A model generated the notes under the pieces. The model did no database searches. It was not told the origin of the DNA and saw only the letters and a program-made list of their open reading frames with translations. A stretch of 64,000 nucleotides of DNA from NCBI GenBank assembly GCA_001464715.1, contig LNDT01000025.1:1-64000 (forward strand). The letters are read 5' to 3'. The stretch comes from Bdellovibrionales bacterium Ga0074137. Lineage in GTDB: Bacteria; Bdellovibrionota; Bdellovibrionia; Bdellovibrionales; JAMPXM01. Positions 8,831-17,759 of the stretch are shown piece after piece. The position numbers and the translations under genes are program-made. The stretch's first letter is position 1, and each line of letters begins with the position of its first letter.

Positions 8831-9832
8831 ATGAGTTGGTATTCACCGTGGGCCTTTGCTGCGATTCCAGTTTTTATCGCTCTGTGCATGTGGGCTTATT
8901 GGCGTTCAAGGCACCGCGCGGCCACAGTTCAATTTTCATCGTTGAGTCTTTTCAAAGGTCTTCCTCGGCCCTGGCGGACAAAGTTTCTTTGGCTTCCGGC
9001 GGTACTCAGTTTGCTGTCTCTTCTTTTGATGGTCTTAGCTTTGGCTCGTCCGCAGCGCGCCGATACAAAAGTGCGAAAGAATGTCGAGGGCATCGACATT
9101 ATGATGGTTCTTGATGTCTCCGATTCGATGCTGATTGAGGACATGAAGCCCAATCGTCTTGAAGCCAGTAAAAGAATGCTCTCTGAATTTGTAAGTCGAC
9201 GAGCGACGGATCGTTTGGGTTTGGTGATTTTTTCTGGCGAAGCGTACACGCGGGTACCGCTCACGCTGGATTACAAAGTCCTTCAAGACAGCATTTCGGC
9301 AATCAAGATCAGCAGAAATATTAAAATGGGTACAGCGATCGGAGTCGCTCTTGCGGCAGGTGCGGGTCGGCTGAAAGATTCCACGGCCCGGTCACGAGTC
9401 ATGGTCTTTTTAACCGACGGCGAGAACAATTCCGGAACGATTGATCCCGAGACGGCTCTTGATATCGCCAAGGGTTACGGAATTCGTATCTATTCGATTG
9501 GTGCCGGTGTTGACGGCGACGCTCAGCTTCCGATCGAGACCCAAGATGCGTTCGGACGAAAAGTGAAACGTTATCAGCCCATTCATTCCACTGTGAATGA
9601 CGAGCTGCTTGGAAAAATGGCGGAAGAGACGGGCGGTAAGTACTACCGAGCGACCGACAATACATCGCTCAAAAAAGTATTTAGCGACATTGATCGGCTT
9701 GAAAAGTCGAAGATCGATGTGAATCAGTACACAAAATACGCCGAGCTCTATGAGCCGTGGCTTTTGTGGGGTTTGGTTCTTTTTCTACTGTCGTGGCTTC
9801 TTCAAATCACTGTTTTCAGGAAGGTGCCGTAA
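8831..9832 (+). CDS. batA: BatA: VWA-domain membrane protein
   Basis: A 333-residue BatA/aerotolerance-type protein. It has an N-terminal membrane segment (about 5-24), a second hydrophobic helix (about 52-73, ending in ALARPQR, the usual Bat motif), a VWA domain with intact MIDAS (Asp95-Val-Ser97-Asp-Ser99) and a C-terminal membrane helix (about 308-328). The VWA domain would face the periplasm. BatA and BatB form paired VWA proteins in Bat operons linked to envelope stress and aerotolerance. The stop overlaps the batB ATG (TAATG). Confidence 0.92.
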   Translation: MSWYSPWAFAAIPVFIALCMWAYWRSRHRAATVQFSSLSLFKGLPRPWRTKFLWLPAVLSLLSLLLMVLALARPQRADTKVRKNVEGIDIMMVLDVSDSMLIEDMKPNRLEASKRMLSEFVSRRATDRLGLVIFSGEAYTRVPLTLDYKVLQDSISAIKISRNIKMGTAIGVALAAGAGRLKDSTARSRVMVFLTDGENNSGTIDPETALDIAKGYGIRIYSIGAGVDGDAQLPIETQDAFGRKVKRYQPIHSTVNDELLGKMAEETGGKYYRATDNTSLKKVFSDIDRLEKSKIDVNQYTKYAELYEPWLLWGLVLFLLSWLLQITVFRKVP

Positions 9833-11610
9833 TGCGTTTTGCACATCCTGAGTGGCTTATGCTTTTGTGGATTCTTCCAGCGTTCTGGGCTGTCTCATTT
9901 TTTACCATGAAACGAGCGCGCGCGAAACTTGATCGGGGACTTGGCCAGCGAATGGCCCCGCTGCTTTCGCGCCAAGTTTCGCCCGGACGCCGAAGACTTA
10001 AGTTTGTGCTTCGTTCGCTGGCGCTGGCATTTGCGATTGTCGCACTCGCAAGGCCTCAGGCCGGCAAAGGTCTTTCAGAAATTAAAGTTCGCGGCGTCGA
10101 GATGATGGTTGTTCTTGATGTGTCGACTTCGATGTTGGCCGAAGATGTAAAGCCCTCACGGCTTCAGTTTGCAAAGGCCGAACTGACGAGACTTCTTGAT
10201 ATGTTGGCTGGAGACAAAGTTGGTCTTGTCGGATTTGCGGGCTCGGCGCTGCTGTTGTCGCCGCTGACCAATGATGTTTCATCGCTCAAGATGTTTCTTG
10301 ATTCTTTAAGTCCCTACTCGGTGTCCACACAAGGGACTTACTTTACTCAAGCGCTCAGCGAAGCGGCCGATGCTTTTGGCCGCGGCGGTGTTGAAGATGA
10401 TGACCAAGTTCGCACAACCCGCGTGATTTTGGTTTTGAGCGACGGTGAAGATCAAGAAAAAGGCGCCCTGGAGCTTGCAAAGAAGCTTGCGAACGAAGGT
10501 GTTCGTATTTTTACGATCGCTTTTGGTACCGAGCGCGGCGGGCTGATTCCTATCCGCGATGAACGCGGCTATTTGCGAAGCTACAAAAAAGACAACGCAG
10601 GAAAAGAAGTCGTCTCCCAAGTGAAGGGAGAGTTCTTAAAAGAGCTCGCCAAAGTGGGCCAAGGGTCATTTCACTTTGCTACTTTTGGCGGAAACGAGGC
10701 GCGCGCGATAAAAGCTGATATCGATCGTCTTCAGAAAGCAGAGTTCTCTTCAAGTCTCTCGACCCAATACGAAGAGAGATTCCAGTGGTTTCTTGCCGTA
10801 GCCCTTTTACTTTTAGCGCTCGAACTTTTGATCGCCGAACGGTCAGGACCGGACCGAGTTTGGCGCGGCCGCTTTGAGTCGGGTCTAAAATCATGGGTTG
10901 GCTGGTTTGTCGTGCTTTCAACCTTGATCACGGTGGGGGCGCCAACACGTGCCCATGGGGATGAACTTCGAGGCGTTCGCCGCAATAACCAAGCGGTTGA
11001 AGATTTCAAGGCGGAACGTGCGTCGGAATCCTTGGATGGATTTAAACAATCACTGGCCGATTTGCCGGATTCGCCGGAAGTGCATTTCAATCTTGGGAAT
11101 GGTTTTATTGCCAATAAAGATGAAGACAAAGCGCTCACAGAGTTCGCTGTAGCTCTTCGTCAAAATCCGTCGAATGAACTTGCCTTCAAGATTCACTTCA
11201 ATCGAGCGACCGTATTGGCGGCGAAGAAAAATATTCCCGAAGCTTTAGCCAGCTACCAAGAGGCGCTCAACCTTAAGCCAGACTCCATCGAAGCAAAAAA
11301 GAATATCGAACTTTTGGTGGCTTCGGGCGAAGGTGACGGCGAAGGCGACAAAGAGCAAAAGAGCGACGATAAAAAAGAAGGCGATAAGGGAAAAGACCCA
11401 AAAGAAGATTCGAAAGAGCCAGATCCTTCAAAGCCGCCTGAAAAAAAGAATCCCGCGGGTAAGCCCACGCCGCGTCCTTTTAAATCCGAGCAGCTCACGC
11501 AGCAAGATGTCGGCAGAATTTTAGATGAGTTGAAACGTCAAGAAGATCAGATCCGCGAGAAAATGCAGCGTGAGGGATCGAAAGATGCCCCACGGGACAA
11601 GGACTGGTGA
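9832..11610 (+). CDS. batB: BatB VWA protein fused to a BatC-like TPR domain
   Basis: A 592-residue protein. The N-terminus repeats the BatA plan: a membrane helix (about 8-25), an ALARPQAG helix end (71-78), a VWA domain with MIDAS Asp96-Val-Ser98-Thr-Ser100, and a membrane helix at about 322-345. A second hydrophobic segment (about 365-380) is followed by tetratricopeptide-like repeats (about 385-475, e.g. VHFNLGNGFIANKDEDKAL) and a highly charged Lys/Glu/Asp/Pro tail. In Bacteroidetes and Leptospira the TPR part is the separate protein BatC; here it is fused to BatB. ATG 9832 was chosen over the upstream in-frame start at 9757 because AGGAAGG (9818-9824) precedes it and it overlaps the batA stop. 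Confidence 0.9.
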   Translation: MRFAHPEWLMLLWILPAFWAVSFFTMKRARAKLDRGLGQRMAPLLSRQVSPGRRRLKFVLRSLALAFAIVALARPQAGKGLSEIKVRGVEMMVVLDVSTSMLAEDVKPSRLQFAKAELTRLLDMLAGDKVGLVGFAGSALLLSPLTNDVSSLKMFLDSLSPYSVSTQGTYFTQALSEAADAFGRGGVEDDDQVRTTRVILVLSDGEDQEKGALELAKKLANEGVRIFTIAFGTERGGLIPIRDERGYLRSYKKDNAGKEVVSQVKGEFLKELAKVGQGSFHFATFGGNEARAIKADIDRLQKAEFSSSLSTQYEERFQWFLAVALLLLALELLIAERSGPDRVWRGRFESGLKSWVGWFVVLSTLITVGAPTRAHGDELRGVRRNNQAVEDFKAERASESLDGFKQSLADLPDSPEVHFNLGNGFIANKDEDKALTEFAVALRQNPSNELAFKIHFNRATVLAAKKNIPEALASYQEALNLKPDSIEAKKNIELLVASGEGDGEGDKEQKSDDKKEGDKGKDPKEDSKEPDPSKPPEKKNPAGKPTPRPFKSEQLTQQDVGRILDELKRQEDQIREKMQREGSKDAPRDKDW

Positions 11611-11614
11611 AGCC

Positions 11615-13579
11615 ATGAGTTTTTCCAAATTGGTGGTTTTGCGATTCGCTAATATCGTCATTGCATTGGCTGTTTTGTTTTTTGCATCCGTGGGTGTAAA
11701 AGCGCAGGCGCCTGCAAAGTTTGAAGTCAAAGCCTCGGTCGATCGCCGAGCGATTGATCCTTCGGACACCATCGTTTTTTCGGTGTCGATTGAATCAGAA
11801 GAAGAGGTCGACTTTCAGCCGCCGACTCTTCCGCCGCTGGCGGAGTTTGAAGTTCTAAGCCAGTGGCAGGGAAAAGAAGTTCGCGCAAATCTCATCAATA
11901 CACCGACGGGCCCACAGTTTAAGTCAGTTCGTCGTGTTGTTTTTAACTGGCAGCTTTCACCAAAAAAACTTGGTTCGCTTACGATTTTTCCTGTCGAGGT
12001 TGTTGTCGAAGGAAAAAGTGTTCGAACAGGGGCCGTCTCTGTTCAAGTGGCCAGCGGGGCTCGAAGTCGAGGTCTTGCGAAACCGGCACCAGGATTCGGT
12101 AACGATGATTCCGAGGCATCGCCCGACGAGGAAGAGGATCCTTTTTCCCAGCTCCTTCGGCGAGGAATGCGACAGGCCCCACAAGGAGGCGCGCGCACGC
12201 TTCCGAAAAATTCAAACGAAGCATTTTTTATTCAAGTCGAAACCGACAAAGCGGAAGCTTACGTCGGCGAACAGGTCACAGTTTCTTTTTACCTCTACAC
12301 GACGGGTATGATTCGCGATCTCGACACTTTGAAATACCCTTCGCTGAAAGGTTTCTGGAAAGAAGACATCGAAATAGCGACGCACTTAAATTTCCAGCAG
12401 GAAGTCATTGATGGTGTCGCCTACAAAAAAGCACTGTTAGCATCCTTCGCTTTATTTCCTATCAAAGAGGGACAAGCGGTTATCGATAGCTACAAAGCAA
12501 AGTGCACCGTGCTTTCTGGCAATGATCCCTTCGGCGCCCTCGGCATGGGCCGCGCGTTCACTTACACGAAGGCGTCGGAGCCTCAAAAGATCAAAGTAAA
12601 GCCTCTTCCGCTGGAAGGACGTCCGGCTGATTTCTCAGGGGCGGTTGGAGATTTTCAAGTCACCGCGCGAATCGAGTCCAACAATGTCGTCGCCAACGAG
12701 CCTTTTCCTTTTAAGATTCGCTTTGAAGGCCGCGGAAATGCGAAGCTGATCGACATTCCGCCCTTTCAGCCGCCCGAGGGAATGGAGCTATACGACAAAC
12801 AAAACGATTCAAAGTTTTTCGGATGGGGCACGAGCTTCAAAGAATTCACTTTGCAGCTGATCCCGCGCCGTGACGGCGAATTCGTAATACCGCCCATCAC
12901 GACGTCGATGTTTGATCCGCAAACTAAAAAGTACGTCACTCGTTCCACCGAAGAGCTTCGACTGCGCGTTGGTGCGGGAAGTGCTGGCGCGCGGGGGGGC
13001 TCGCAGAACTTTACCAATTCACAAGCAAAGTCCGAGGCCGCGGCGGCAAAACCTAAAGGACCCACCGAGCCCCTACTGATCGAAGAGTTTAAACCAAAAT
13101 CTCAGTGGACCTTGGCACAAGCTGTCGGCGGTGCCTCTGGACTCTATCTACTTGTTTTGATGGCACTGGGATTTGTTGCGAGTCGTGAACTTGGATGGGG
13201 ACGCGGCCGGCCACGATTAAGTCGTCGAATTCGGGTTCGTGTTCGAGACCTTGATGCGTTTTCTTCAAAGGGTGATTTTAGGAAAGTCGGCGTCGGTGGA
13301 GTCAATCTGATGACGTTTGCTCTTTCTGAAATCGTCGGCGATCGTGTTTCTGACCGCGAAGTTTTAAAACTTCTCGAGGCGACTCCGCCTTCGATTCGTC
13401 AAGAGTGCGGACCGACGATTCAAGCCGTGCTTCAGAGGTTCGAACATTTAGCGTTTGCGCCGGAGTCGGTGATTTCTGACGAGAAACAGCCGGCGAATCT
13501 GAAAAGCTTGATCAAAGAGGCTTCGAAGGTTCTTGAGCGTGTGGTTCAGCTTTCAGGGTCCGACGAACAATCTGCTTAA
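11615..13579 (+). CDS. batD: BatD-like protein
   Basis: A 654-residue BatD family protein. It has a cleavable-type signal peptide (1 to about 30, ending VGVKAQ), tandem beta-sandwich regions typical of BatD (EVKASVDRRAIDPSDTIVFS and a second at AYVGEQVTVSFYLYTTGM), a C-terminal membrane helix (about 500-522) and a basic cytoplasmic tail. It is most likely a periplasmic scaffold for the BatA/BatB complex. ATG 11615 lies 4 nt after the batB stop. The gene's last 68 bp overlap the convergent glycosyltransferase gene. Confidence 0.85.
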   Translation: MSFSKLVVLRFANIVIALAVLFFASVGVKAQAPAKFEVKASVDRRAIDPSDTIVFSVSIESEEEVDFQPPTLPPLAEFEVLSQWQGKEVRANLINTPTGPQFKSVRRVVFNWQLSPKKLGSLTIFPVEVVVEGKSVRTGAVSVQVASGARSRGLAKPAPGFGNDDSEASPDEEEDPFSQLLRRGMRQAPQGGARTLPKNSNEAFFIQVETDKAEAYVGEQVTVSFYLYTTGMIRDLDTLKYPSLKGFWKEDIEIATHLNFQQEVIDGVAYKKALLASFALFPIKEGQAVIDSYKAKCTVLSGNDPFGALGMGRAFTYTKASEPQKIKVKPLPLEGRPADFSGAVGDFQVTARIESNNVVANEPFPFKIRFEGRGNAKLIDIPPFQPPEGMELYDKQNDSKFFGWGTSFKEFTLQLIPRRDGEFVIPPITTSMFDPQTKKYVTRSTEELRLRVGAGSAGARGGSQNFTNSQAKSEAAAAKPKGPTEPLLIEEFKPKSQWTLAQAVGGASGLYLLVLMALGFVASRELGWGRGRPRLSRRIRVRVRDLDAFSSKGDFRKVGVGGVNLMTFALSEIVGDRVSDREVLKLLEATPPSIRQECGPTIQAVLQRFEHLAFAPESVISDEKQPANLKSLIKEASKVLERVVQLSGSDEQSA

Positions 13580-14285
13580 TTCGCAAAAGATCAAAAAGCA
13601 TTTTGAGTGGGTCAATCCAGATTCTAACTTTGGAATCTGGAGAGTTGACCCAGCGAACAGGAATAGCCGCGACTTTAAAGCCAAGCTTTTCGGCGAGAAG
13701 TAAGACTTCAACATCAAAAGCAAACCCATCAGTCTTTTGCCGAGAGAAAATCGGGCCAACAGTTTTCCGTCGAAAAGCTTTAAAACCACATTGCGTGTCG
13801 CGAATGCCAGAGACTCCTAGAGCCAGAACAAAGCGGTTGAAACATCGACCCATAGTTTCGCGGGCCCAGCTTTGTTTTCTCAAGATCTGACTTTTTGCCT
13901 CGGCTCTGGAGCCAATTAAAATGTCGATCTCGGGTCGCTTCTGGAATTCGACCATAAACTGAAAAACTTCAGCGAGCGGAGTCGATAAGTCAGCGTCCAT
14001 GAAAAAAACAGTTTCACCGCGGGCGAGGTTCATTCCGGTTCGAACCGCAAAACCCTTGCCGCGCTGCACATCATTGGCGATGAGTTTGAAAACGGGGTCG
14101 CCCGCTATCGCTTGCCGGGCGAATTCGACGGTCCGATCCGTCGACTTTTCAACGACGATGATGATTTCAAGTCCTTCGATGGTTCCGAAGAAAGAGCGAA
14201 GGCTCCTTATTGAATCGGGTAGCCGACGCTCCTCGTTGAAGGCCGGGATAACGATTGAGAGCGAAGGATTGGACGAGCTCACCAT
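13512..14285 (-). CDS. Family 2 glycosyltransferase, dolichyl/undecaprenyl-phosphate sugar type
   Basis: A 257-residue GT2 enzyme of the Dpm1/Alg5-like type: SIVIPAFNEERRLPDSI at the N-terminus, the acceptor-metal motif FFMDADLSTP, IGSRAEAKSQI and the conserved TQCGFKAFRR. It has no membrane segment, so it acts at the inner face of the membrane, probably transferring a hexose from a nucleotide sugar to a polyprenyl phosphate. Such a lipid-linked sugar is the donor for GT-C enzymes, and two candidate GT-C membrane proteins are encoded divergently only 22 bp away. Its 3' end overlaps batD by 68 bp in convergent orientation. Confidence 0.88.
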   Translation of the reverse strand: MVSSSNPSLSIVIPAFNEERRLPDSIRSLRSFFGTIEGLEIIIVVEKSTDRTVEFARQAIAGDPVFKLIANDVQRGKGFAVRTGMNLARGETVFFMDADLSTPLAEVFQFMVEFQKRPEIDILIGSRAEAKSQILRKQSWARETMGRCFNRFVLALGVSGIRDTQCGFKAFRRKTVGPIFSRQKTDGFAFDVEVLLLAEKLGFKVAAIPVRWVNSPDSKVRIWIDPLKMLFDLLRIKQIVRRTLKAEPHAQEPSKPL

Positions 14286-14307
14286 AGGTGATAGCTTATT
14301 CGAACAA

Positions 14308-15960
14308 ATGGTCGCACCAAAAGAAAATCGCCATGACTCGCAAGATTCGTTACGGCACCGGCTTGGTCAGACGCTTGGGCCGAATCTGGGTCCGACACTG
14401 AGACGGAACCTGAAGCCGACGTCTTATCGCGGTTGGTTTTGGCTTTTGGTACTGGCGGCGGGATTTTTTCGATTTTTCTCGTTGGGTCTTAAGCCGCCCC
14501 ACTTTGATGAGGGAATTAACGGTCATTTCGTCTTGTCGATTTGGCGCGACGGATTCTACACCTACGACCCAACTAATTTTCATGGACCACTTTATTTCTA
14601 CCTTTGCCATTTGGCCGAGGTTGTTTTGGGTCGAAGTATAGAATCGTTTCGGTTCATGAACGCGGTCTTGGCCATGACTCTGGTCGCTTTGATTTTTCAG
14701 TTTCGCCGTTTCATCGGTGGTTCCGCTGTGCTCGCAGCGGCTGTGATTGCGGTGAGCCCAGCATTTACATTCTATGGTCGCTACGCAATTCATGAGACGC
14801 TCTTTATTCTTGGCCAAGTTTTGTTCGTCTACGGTCGCTTCGAGTGGTTTTCGCGTCCCAGTCGTCGTGCGCTGGTTCTGATAGCGACGGCGCTTGTGAT
14901 TTTACTTGCGACCAAAGAGACCTTTTTCATTTTTCTTGGGACCTGGTTCATTGCTGAAGGTTTTATCGCTTTTATGGAGCGACTCGAGTGGGGGCGAAAG
15001 AAGCCTGGATTTTCATGGACTGGTTGGCGAGCGCTTCCAGGAGCTGAGAAGCGAAAGCTTTTATTCAGCGGACTCACCATTTCTGTGATCGCTGTTTTTT
15101 CCACGCTCGTCTTGTTCAACGGTTTTTTTGAAAATCCGAAGGGCGCCACCGATTTTTTTCGAGCCTTTAACTTCTGGTCGTCGACAGGAACAACCGGTAA
15201 CGGCCACGAGAAACCTTTTTTCTACTGGCTTGAGATTCTATTTCGCTATGAGTGGGCTCTTCTGTTCGGTCTTTTGTTTTCTCTTTTCACGACGATCCTC
15301 ATGGGGCGTGACGCTCGCAAAGAGCGTCTTTTGCTGCTCTTTGGTTTTGGCCACTGGCTGGCTTACTCGCTCATTCCCTACAAAACGCCGTGGCTTGTTT
15401 TAAATTTTTGGTCGTTGGCATTTTTTGCTGCGGCTTTTCCTCTGGCGCTAAAGTCGACCGGCCGCGTGGCACGAGGTTTTGGCGTTGTTGCAGTAATGGC
15501 AATATTAAGTGTGGCGGCGTTCAAATCCTGGCAGCTCAATTTCGTAAATCCGACGGACGCGCGTGAGCCCTACGTCTACGTCCAAACGACTGACGACTAC
15601 ACGAAGGCGATGACGGTCTTGCGCGAAAAAGTAAAACGCTCGCCCGAAGCCAGAAACATGTCGATCGTGATATTGATTCAAGATCCCTGGCCACTTCCCT
15701 ATGATCTCAGCTTTTTTCCAAAAATTCGTTACGCCCGCGCGGAAGATCTTCAGCGAGATCCGAAGATCATAGCTTTGGCCGATGTTGTGTTCATGGACGG
15801 TGCAATGCTTGATGATTTGAGAAAGACGTTACCGAAACGGTTTGCACGAATGAAGTTTCACCTTCGAGATGCTTACGGAGCCGGTTGGGTGCTTTTTGAC
15901 GAGGACAAATTTCGATCGTTTTTACCAGAAGACATTGTTTACGAGGAGGCCCAGAGATGA
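14308..15960 (+). CDS. Polytopic GT-C type membrane glycosyltransferase (Agl23/TIGR03663-like)
   Basis: A 550-residue protein with about ten membrane helices. The first extracytoplasmic loop carries the acidic pair of GT-C enzymes (PHFDEGINGHFVLSIW) followed by YDPTNFHGPLYFYL, which resembles the flippase-activity-associated Agl23 family (TIGR03663). GT-C enzymes use polyprenyl-phosphate sugars to glycosylate lipids or proteins outside the membrane. The open frame extends upstream to 13999, but that region is antisense to the GT2 gene and reads as low-complexity, so ATG 14308 is preferred; no clear Shine-Dalgarno is visible. It overlaps the next gene by ATGA. Confidence 0.75.
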   Translation: MVAPKENRHDSQDSLRHRLGQTLGPNLGPTLRRNLKPTSYRGWFWLLVLAAGFFRFFSLGLKPPHFDEGINGHFVLSIWRDGFYTYDPTNFHGPLYFYLCHLAEVVLGRSIESFRFMNAVLAMTLVALIFQFRRFIGGSAVLAAAVIAVSPAFTFYGRYAIHETLFILGQVLFVYGRFEWFSRPSRRALVLIATALVILLATKETFFIFLGTWFIAEGFIAFMERLEWGRKKPGFSWTGWRALPGAEKRKLLFSGLTISVIAVFSTLVLFNGFFENPKGATDFFRAFNFWSSTGTTGNGHEKPFFYWLEILFRYEWALLFGLLFSLFTTILMGRDARKERLLLLFGFGHWLAYSLIPYKTPWLVLNFWSLAFFAAAFPLALKSTGRVARGFGVVAVMAILSVAAFKSWQLNFVNPTDAREPYVYVQTTDDYTKAMTVLREKVKRSPEARNMSIVILIQDPWPLPYDLSFFPKIRYARAEDLQRDPKIIALADVVFMDGAMLDDLRKTLPKRFARMKFHLRDAYGAGWVLFDEDKFRSFLPEDIVYEEAQR

Positions 15961-17759
15961 AGGGCCGAAGTTTGAGCCTCGCACTTTTCTTTACGGCTCA
16001 CGCTGTTTCAGCAACAGCCGCAGCATTTTTGTTGTCCTGGATATTTGGAGGTCTTTCGCCAACGATCGCGGGCGTAAGTCTTGTCTACTCGTTTTTCCGT
16101 GCGAAGAGATTTGTTCGATCGTTAAAGAACACACTCGAGTGGCGCGCGCCAGAGGCCGAGCGAAATTGGTCGGCTCCTGAACTTGCGATTTCGATTTTCG
16201 TCTTATTCGCTGCGTGGAAACATTTTGCTTGGATGATGCCGGTGATGCCGGGTGCAAATGGCGGAGCGATCACAACACTGTCGGCAACGAATTTCGGCGA
16301 TCTTCCGCTGCACATTAATTTTATTCGTTTTCTCTCGAGCGGCGTCGATTTCATTCCGCTAAATCCGATTTTTTCTTCTGAACCTCTTCGGTATCCTTTC
16401 GGGCCCGATCTCTACAATGCGATTTGGGAGTGCTTGGGTTTTACGACATCCGGCCACTTGTTTGTCGTAGGTCTTGCAGCGACTTTTGCAACACTCGCCT
16501 TACTTCGAGAATTGGGCGGAGCATGGGGCATGGCCGCCTTTTTTCTTGCCGGCGGAAGTGCGGTCGCTGAAGGGGCACAAGCTGTTGATTGGAAAAGTTT
16601 TTTTCTCGCGATCTGGGTCACGCAACGAGGAATGCTTTTCGCGCTTCCCATTGGTCTCACGCTGTTACTTTATCTGCGTCCGCATCTTTCTGGTGATGTG
16701 CGCCTTTCAAGGCGCGCGGTTCGTGGACTTGGCCGCATGTGGGCCGTGTTTCCGCTTTTTCATGCGCATTCATTTGTCGTGGTGAGCCTGCTTTTGTTCG
16801 CGCTTATTTGGCGAGATTTCGGGCTGCTCCGGACTCGAGATTTTTTTAAGCGATTCTTCACCCAGAACCGCGCTTTGGCTTGGGCCCTGATTCCGGCGTC
16901 TTTGTTGATTCACCACACCTCCGCTGGTTTTACGAAAGCCTCCGTTGTGCGATGGCGCCTCGGGTGGCTTTCGCCAGAAGAGGGCGGCCTTGCGGCTGTC
17001 GGGGCCTGGTTTCTAACGAACTTCGGAGCGGCTCTTGGAACATTGGTGGCTCTTGGATTTGTTTTGATCCTCGTTGAAAAATATTGGAGCGAGCCCGCCA
17101 GCGAAAAAGGCCGATCTATTTTTAGCGAAGTCGGTGTGCTCGTCCTTTTCTTCGCTTTCTTTTTGTGTCTGATGTTGGCTCCTTGGGAATGGGACAATAT
17201 CAAAGTTTTGATTTGGCCGTGGATCCTGGTGTTCTCTGTGCTCGGCCGTCGATTTCTTCGGCTCTACCGTTTGAAGCCGCATTCATTCTGGCCGCTGGTG
17301 ACGTGGCTTGGTGTGATTTCTGCTTTTAGCGGCGGGACATTGGTGCTTGCGCAATCTTGGAATCGGCCTCAAGACAAGTCCGTGACAATTTGGACACTCG
17401 AGCAATTGGCACCCTGTGAAGAGGTCTTAGTTCGAATTTCTCGGCATGCTGTTTTCGCAGCCGCTACCTCACCCAATCATGTTCTTTCTTACTTTGGTCG
17501 AGCGCGTGCGCTTGGTTATCCAGGCCACCTCTGGTCGCACGCGATCGACTATCGCACCAGTGAAGAGAACTTAGATCGTCTCATGGCAGGCACAGAGGGC
17601 TGGGTCGAGGCTGCAAAGAAGCTAAAAATAACTCATATTTATTGGGGCCCCGAAGAGCGACTGCGCTGGAACACTGCGACTCCCGAATGGAGAGCGAAGT
17701 TGCCACTGGTTGCGAAATCCGGTGATCACGAAGTTTATGAATTTAAGGAGACGCGATGA
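15957..17759 (+). CDS. Polytopic membrane protein, possible GT-C relative
   Basis: A 600-residue protein with roughly a dozen hydrophobic segments and a soluble C-terminal domain (about 480-600, containing ISRHAVFAAATSPNHVLSYF). An early extracytoplasmic loop reads FGDLPLHINFIRFLSSG and then SSEPLRYPFGPDLYNAI, the acidic/aromatic layout seen in GT-C glycosyltransferases, but I do not recognise a specific family. It is coupled by ATGA overlaps to the Agl23-like gene upstream and to the lytic transglycosylase downstream, which suggests a role in assembling or modifying an envelope glycan. Confidence 0.75.
   Translation: MKGRSLSLALFFTAHAVSATAAAFLLSWIFGGLSPTIAGVSLVYSFFRAKRFVRSLKNTLEWRAPEAERNWSAPELAISIFVLFAAWKHFAWMMPVMPGANGGAITTLSATNFGDLPLHINFIRFLSSGVDFIPLNPIFSSEPLRYPFGPDLYNAIWECLGFTTSGHLFVVGLAATFATLALLRELGGAWGMAAFFLAGGSAVAEGAQAVDWKSFFLAIWVTQRGMLFALPIGLTLLLYLRPHLSGDVRLSRRAVRGLGRMWAVFPLFHAHSFVVVSLLLFALIWRDFGLLRTRDFFKRFFTQNRALAWALIPASLLIHHTSAGFTKASVVRWRLGWLSPEEGGLAAVGAWFLTNFGAALGTLVALGFVLILVEKYWSEPASEKGRSIFSEVGVLVLFFAFFLCLMLAPWEWDNIKVLIWPWILVFSVLGRRFLRLYRLKPHSFWPLVTWLGVISAFSGGTLVLAQSWNRPQDKSVTIWTLEQLAPCEEVLVRISRHAVFAAATSPNHVLSYFGRARALGYPGHLWSHAIDYRTSEENLDRLMAGTEGWVEAAKKLKITHIYWGPEERLRWNTATPEWRAKLPLVAKSGDHEVYEFKETR

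Noticed and set aside
13999-14307. N-terminal extension of the Agl23-like gene
   Set aside because: Runs antisense through the GT2 gene and encodes Ser/Arg-rich low-complexity sequence; ATG 14308 gives a normal membrane protein.
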